Made by a program: the position numbers and the translations under genes
Notes under the pieces: model-generated
Database searches by the model: none
What the model was told of the DNA's origin: nothing
What the model saw: only the letters and a program-made list of their open reading frames with translations
Source of the DNA: Bacteroidales bacterium UBA2295
Lineage (GTDB): Bacteria > Bacteroidota > Bacteroidia > Bacteroidales > Tenuifilaceae
NCBI GenBank assembly: GCA_002345825.1
Contig: DDWD01000211.1
Span: 1-36,739, forward strand
Direction of reading: 5' to 3'
DNA: 36,739 bases
In this document: positions 33,585-36,739 of the stretch, in pieces
How the letters are laid out: every line of letters starts with the position of its first letter
Position numbering within the stretch: position 1 is the first letter of the stretch

Positions 33585-34704
33585 AACAATTCTCATATTA
33601 TTGCTAATGGCTGCAATCCCCACTTTTGCACAAGAGCAGGGAAATGATACACTAATACTCAAGGGGCAGTTATCGGCATGGGGAAATTACAACTTTACCA
33701 ACGAAAACTTTATGCTGGGAGGCAGGTACATTCCGGAGCTAAGCTACCAGAGATTCTTTAAACTGAATCAAAGCCTAAACCTCGAAGTATCGGGTAATCT
33801 ATATGGTACATTATACGAGAATACACCCGATGGCGATATTAAGCCTTATCGCGCTTGGGCCCGCTACGCTACTCCGCAGTTCGAAGTTAGAGCAGGATTG
33901 CAAAAAATAAATTTTGGGTCTGCAACAATGCTCCGCCCGCTCATGTGGTTCGATCAGATGGATCCCCGCGACCCACTGCAGCTAACCGATGGTGTTTGGG
34001 GTGTGCTTGGGAGGTACTACTTTTTAAATAATGCAAATATTTGGGTTTGGGGACTGTATGGCAATAAGGAGCCTAAGGGCTGGGAATTGCTAGGGACACA
34101 TCCCGACAATCCAGAGTTTGGGGGTAGAATTCAACTGCCCATTGGCATTGGCGAAGCCGCCATAACGTATCATAATCGAAAAGCAAGTACACTTATTATT
34201 AGTGATTTGTTGATGCCAGACTTCGAGAAATATGCTGAAAATCGTATAGGGTTCGATGCCAAAGTGGATTGGGTAGTGGGTTTGTGGTTCGAGGGAGCCT
34301 GGATAAATAGCCGAAAGGATATTGGATTGTTTACAAATCAAACCCTGTTAAATACTGGAGTGGACTACACATTTGGTATAGGAAACGGATTGCTTGCTGT
34401 TTACGAGCACCTAATAGTTTCGTCCGATGTTAATCCTTTCGAATTTGTCTCTCCCTTTCAATTCTCACTACTCTCGCTATCGTACCCAGTTGGACTATTC
34501 GACAACCTTTCGGCTATGTTTTACTATAGCTGGAACAACAGCGATGTTTACAGCTTTCTGAATTGGCAGAGAACATACAATAGGCTATCGTTTCACGTAA
34601 TGGCATACTGGAACCCCAAAACATTCGACCTGCCACAGCAAAACTTAGGCAGTAACCTATTTGGGGGCAAAGGAATACAAGTAATGTTGGTTTTAAATTA
34701 TTGA
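33577..34704 (+). CDS. Outer-membrane beta-barrel protein, exporter-associated
   Basis: A 375-residue protein with a signal peptide MNRTILILLLMAAIPTFAQ and a porin-like run of alternating strands rich in Tyr, Trp and Gly, ending in the aromatic strand GIQVMLVLNY. An internal block LQKINFGSATMLRPLMWFDQMDPRDP is distinctive, but I could not assign it to a named family. The start at 33577 was chosen because it gives the signal peptide and overlaps the tetR stop. Downstream lie an ABC ATPase and a MacB/FtsX-type permease, so it could be the outer-membrane arm of an export system. The substrate is unknown. Confidence 0.8.
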   Translation: MNRTILILLLMAAIPTFAQEQGNDTLILKGQLSAWGNYNFTNENFMLGGRYIPELSYQRFFKLNQSLNLEVSGNLYGTLYENTPDGDIKPYRAWARYATPQFEVRAGLQKINFGSATMLRPLMWFDQMDPRDPLQLTDGVWGVLGRYYFLNNANIWVWGLYGNKEPKGWELLGTHPDNPEFGGRIQLPIGIGEAAITYHNRKASTLIISDLLMPDFEKYAENRIGFDAKVDWVVGLWFEGAWINSRKDIGLFTNQTLLNTGVDYTFGIGNGLLAVYEHLIVSSDVNPFEFVSPFQFSLLSLSYPVGLFDNLSAMFYYSWNNSDVYSFLNWQRTYNRLSFHVMAYWNPKTFDLPQQNLGSNLFGGKGIQVMLVLNY

Positions 34705-34765
34705 TAGTAAAGAAGTCGAAAGTCAAAAGTTCTTAGTAAACAACAAACCTATAATACCTTGAACT

Positions 34766-35131
34766 ATGAAAATTGAGCGCTTCGAAGAAATAATTGCTTG
34801 GCAAAAGGCCAAAGATTTGGCTGTTGAGATTTACTCCAACTTTAGCATAACAAAGGACTATAGCTTTAAAGACCAAATTTGTAGGGCTTCTATTTCAATA
34901 TCAAACAACATAGCAGAAGGCTTTGACAGAGGAACGGATGCGGACTTTACCCGATTTCTTTATATAGCAACCGCTTCATGCAGCGAAGTAAGGTCAATGC
35001 TATACTTAGCAGAACGATTAAGGTACATAGGAATACAGAAACGAGATGAGGTAATTAATAATTGTTTAGAAGTTTCAAGGCTAATTAAAGGCTTTATCAA
35101 ATCACTAAACAACAAAAGCCATAAACCATAA
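34766..35131 (+). CDS. Four-helix-bundle protein (S23/IVS-like)
   Basis: A 121-residue protein of the family first seen in 23S rRNA intervening sequences. The hallmark blocks are FEEIIAWQKAKDLAVEIY, FKDQICRASISISNNIAEGFDRG and FLYIATASCSEVRSMLYLAERL. These small proteins form pentamers of four-helix bundles. Free-standing copies are common in Bacteroidota, and the related Avd protein serves diversity-generating retroelements. No reverse transcriptase or rRNA is nearby. The function is unknown. It lies between inverted repeats within an exporter operon. Confidence 0.88.
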   Translation: MKIERFEEIIAWQKAKDLAVEIYSNFSITKDYSFKDQICRASISISNNIAEGFDRGTDADFTRFLYIATASCSEVRSMLYLAERLRYIGIQKRDEVINNCLEVSRLIKGFIKSLNNKSHKP

Positions 35132-35147
35132 ACATTTGAAACATTCA

Positions 35148-35189
35148 GACTTTTGACTCTTGACTTTTGACTTTTGACTTTTGACTTTC
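35148..35189 (+). repeat. Tandem heptamer repeat GACTTTT, six units
   Basis: Six heptamers follow each other: GACTTTT, GACTCTT, then GACTTTT three times, then GACTTTC. The last units also form the right inverted repeat of the cassette. It lies just before the ABC ATPase gene and could change length by slippage. Confidence 0.9.
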
Positions 35190-35206
35190 AGACTAAAAAA
35201 ATCCTT

Positions 35207-35899
35207 ATGCAAATCATCCAAATCAACAATCTCACCAAGCGATTCCCCATGGGAAAGGGTGAGTTCACAGCCCTAAAGGACATCAACCTAACGTTCGGCA
35301 AGGGCGAATTCGCAGGGCTTATTGGCCCAAGTGGTTCGGGAAAAACTACGCTGCTTAATATCATTGGCTCGCTCGATGTTCCATCAGATGGGGAGGCGTT
35401 GGTTTTAGGCAATTCCATTGGTAAGCTCAACTCCAAGCAGGCCGCTTTGCTGCGCAAGGAGAGCCTAGGTTTTATCTTCCAAAGCTACAACCTGCTGCAA
35501 GTGCACACGGTATACGAAAATGTTGAGTTTCCGCTATTGCTACTTAGCTATTCAGCATCGGAGCGAAAAAAAATGGTACTGGATGCGCTCGAGTGGGTTG
35601 GACTAACCGATAAGGAAAACTCTAAACCACCCCAACTCTCCGGTGGCGAATGCCAACGTGTGGCCATTGCACGAGCCATGGTTAAGCGTCCATCGTTGGT
35701 GCTGGCCGATGAGCCTACCGCCAACCTCGATGCGGCAAACTCGCACAACGTGCTGCAAACCATGGAGAAGCTTAACCGCGAGTTGGGAACTACTTTCATC
35801 TTTGCTACGCACGACGAAAAGGTGATTAACTACCTACGACGCAAAATTTACCTTCTGGATGGAAGGGTAGATAACGACGAATTGGTTAACCCCAAATAA
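35207..35899 (+). CDS. ABC transporter ATP-binding protein (LolD/MacB type)
   Basis: A 230-residue ATPase from the ATG at 35207. Walker A is GPSGSGKTT (about 39-47), the signature LSGGECQRVAIARAM, Walker B LVLADEPTANLD and the switch ATHDEK. The FQSYNLLQVHTVYENV segment is typical of the LolD/MacB/FtsE branch, which drives extraction or export rather than import. An earlier start at 35174 would encode residues from the heptamer repeat and was rejected. A permease gene starts 9 bases after its stop. The operon probably also includes the barrel protein upstream. Confidence 0.93.
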   Translation: MQIIQINNLTKRFPMGKGEFTALKDINLTFGKGEFAGLIGPSGSGKTTLLNIIGSLDVPSDGEALVLGNSIGKLNSKQAALLRKESLGFIFQSYNLLQVHTVYENVEFPLLLLSYSASERKKMVLDALEWVGLTDKENSKPPQLSGGECQRVAIARAMVKRPSLVLADEPTANLDAANSHNVLQTMEKLNRELGTTFIFATHDEKVINYLRRKIYLLDGRVDNDELVNPK

Positions 35900-35908
35900 A
35901 ATATCGCC

Positions 35909-36739
35909 ATGAAACTAGCAATAAAACTAGCATACCGGAATCTCATTGGTGCTGGGCTCCGAACCTGGCTTAATGTGATTGTGCTTTCATTCTCCTATGT
36001 AATCATCATATGGATGAATGGGGTAATGATTGGCTGGGAGGAGCAGGCAAAGCACGATATGACCAACTGGCAAATTGGTGGCGGACAATACTGGCACCAG
36101 GCCTACGACCCATACGACCCATTTACCCTGAGCGAAAGCCGTGCTCCTATTCCCAGTGAACTAAGCGATGCTGTTAAAAAGGGCGATATTTTACCTATAC
36201 TAATTGTACAGGGAACCCTTTATCCTCAGGGACGGATGCAGTCTATCGCCATAAAGGGTATAAACCCACATCAAACAGTTCTTAGTCAACCCACCCATAA
36301 GCTCGACACGATTGTAGATGGAATACCCGCAATTATTGGAGCTATGATGGCTCATGATATGTCCCTAAAAAAGAACGATAGGGTTACCCTTCGCTGGCGC
36401 GATGCCAACGGCACTTTTGATGCAGCAACAATAATAATTGTTGACATTTTTGCAAGCAACGTACCTGCTATTGAAAATGCACAGATTTACATTAGTTTGC
36501 AAAAATTGCAAGAGATGACCCTTCTGCCTAACCACGCCACAATTCTAACCCTAAAAGACAGCAAAGTGGAGACAGCAAAACTAGAGGGTTGGGTGCTTAA
36601 GTCCAAGGATATACTAACCAAATCGGTTGATGATCTGATACAAACCAAAACTGCCGGATTATCAATATTCTACTTTATCCTGTTGCTACTTGCCATGCTT
36701 GCCATTTTCGACACCATGGTACTGTCTATATTCCGCAGG
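35909..36739 (+). CDS. ABC transporter permease (MacB/FtsX-like), partial at window end
   Basis: An open frame of 277 codons runs off the window. It begins MKLAIKLAYRNLIGAG, has a first membrane helix (about 22-41, VIVLSFSYVIIIWMNGVMIG) and a long extracytoplasmic domain. A second membrane helix starts near residue 255 (IFYFILLLLAMLAIFDTMVL). This is the MacB periplasmic-core arrangement. It should pair with the upstream ATPase to move a lipid, lipoprotein or peptide. Further membrane helices are expected beyond the window. Confidence 0.88.
   Translation, partial: MKLAIKLAYRNLIGAGLRTWLNVIVLSFSYVIIIWMNGVMIGWEEQAKHDMTNWQIGGGQYWHQAYDPYDPFTLSESRAPIPSELSDAVKKGDILPILIVQGTLYPQGRMQSIAIKGINPHQTVLSQPTHKLDTIVDGIPAIIGAMMAHDMSLKKNDRVTLRWRDANGTFDAATIIIVDIFASNVPAIENAQIYISLQKLQEMTLLPNHATILTLKDSKVETAKLEGWVLKSKDILTKSVDDLIQTKTAGLSIFYFILLLLAMLAIFDTMVLSIFRR

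Larger units (their letters stand above)
34714..35194 (+). mobile_element. Candidate cassette carrying a four-helix-bundle gene, bounded by inverted repeats
   Basis: The left end AGTCGAAAGTCAAAAGT (34714-34730) is the reverse complement of the right end ACTTTTGACTTTCAGACT (35177-35194) except for one extra A. The single gene inside is the four-helix-bundle protein. The cassette starts 9 bases after the barrel-protein stop and ends 12 bases before the ABC ATPase start, splitting what looks like one operon. No clear target duplication and no transposase were found, so mobility is inferred. Confidence 0.4.

Noticed and set aside
35148..35189. Heptamer array as a CRISPR
   Set aside because: Units are 7 bases with no spacers, and no cas genes are present.
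35174..35206. Earlier start for the ABC ATPase
   Set aside because: The added residues derive from the GACTTTT repeat; the family begins near the ATG at 35207.

Overview
The window looks like chromosomal DNA of a member of the Bacteroidota, probably from or near the order Bacteroidales. Four things point there. It holds a type IX secretion system (T9SS) cluster (porU, porV, a PorP/SprF protein, gldJ next to murF). A secreted peptidase ends in a T9SS sorting domain. Several genes are preceded by the Bacteroidota promoter box TAnnTTTG, and strong Shine-Dalgarno sites are rare. No rRNA, tRNA or CRISPR array was seen. No gene-free stretch exceeds about 300 bases; the longest is the repeat-filled 2162-2434.

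Layout, 1-13.7 kb (all + strand): the end of a possible metal-binding protein, a ZnuC/ZnuB-type metal ABC transporter, a small HUH (IS200-like/RAYT) transposase followed by a large nested inverted repeat, dihydrolipoamide dehydrogenase, a terminator, YchF, a tiny membrane protein, a secreted M14 carboxypeptidase, an alkaline-phosphatase-fold protein that has lost nearly all active-site residues, a 1004-residue receiver/ATP-grasp protein, and glutamate dehydrogenase.

13.7-17.9 kb: a MarR regulator and an FMN reductase (minus strand) face an OsmC peroxidase across a spacer with a 22-bp perfect palindrome. A small lipoprotein, a CvfB-like S1 protein and a regulatory-domain gene broken by one stop codon follow. 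17.9-20.9 kb (minus): an exported M20 amidohydrolase directly followed by a GH3-type acyl-amido synthetase, a pairing of enzymes with potentially opposite chemistry.

20.9-31.1 kb: porU-porV-ispF-CoA-binding protein run on the minus strand; PorP/SprF, gldJ and murF run divergently on the plus strand. PorU and PorV finish secretion and surface attachment of T9SS cargo, so the M14 protein upstream is a plausible client. 31.1-36.7 kb: an acyl-CoA ligase (minus) faces a TetR regulator that overlaps an outer-membrane barrel gene. A MacB/LolCD-like ABC exporter (ATPase and a permease cut by the window end) follows. A four-helix-bundle gene bounded by inverted repeats sits between the barrel and the ATPase like an inserted cassette.

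The best candidates for something undescribed are the GH3/M20 pair, the pseudo-phosphatase beside the receiver/ATP-grasp protein, the nested palindrome next to the HUH transposase, and the four-helix cassette. All functions are read from motifs recalled from memory; no alignment or database search was run.
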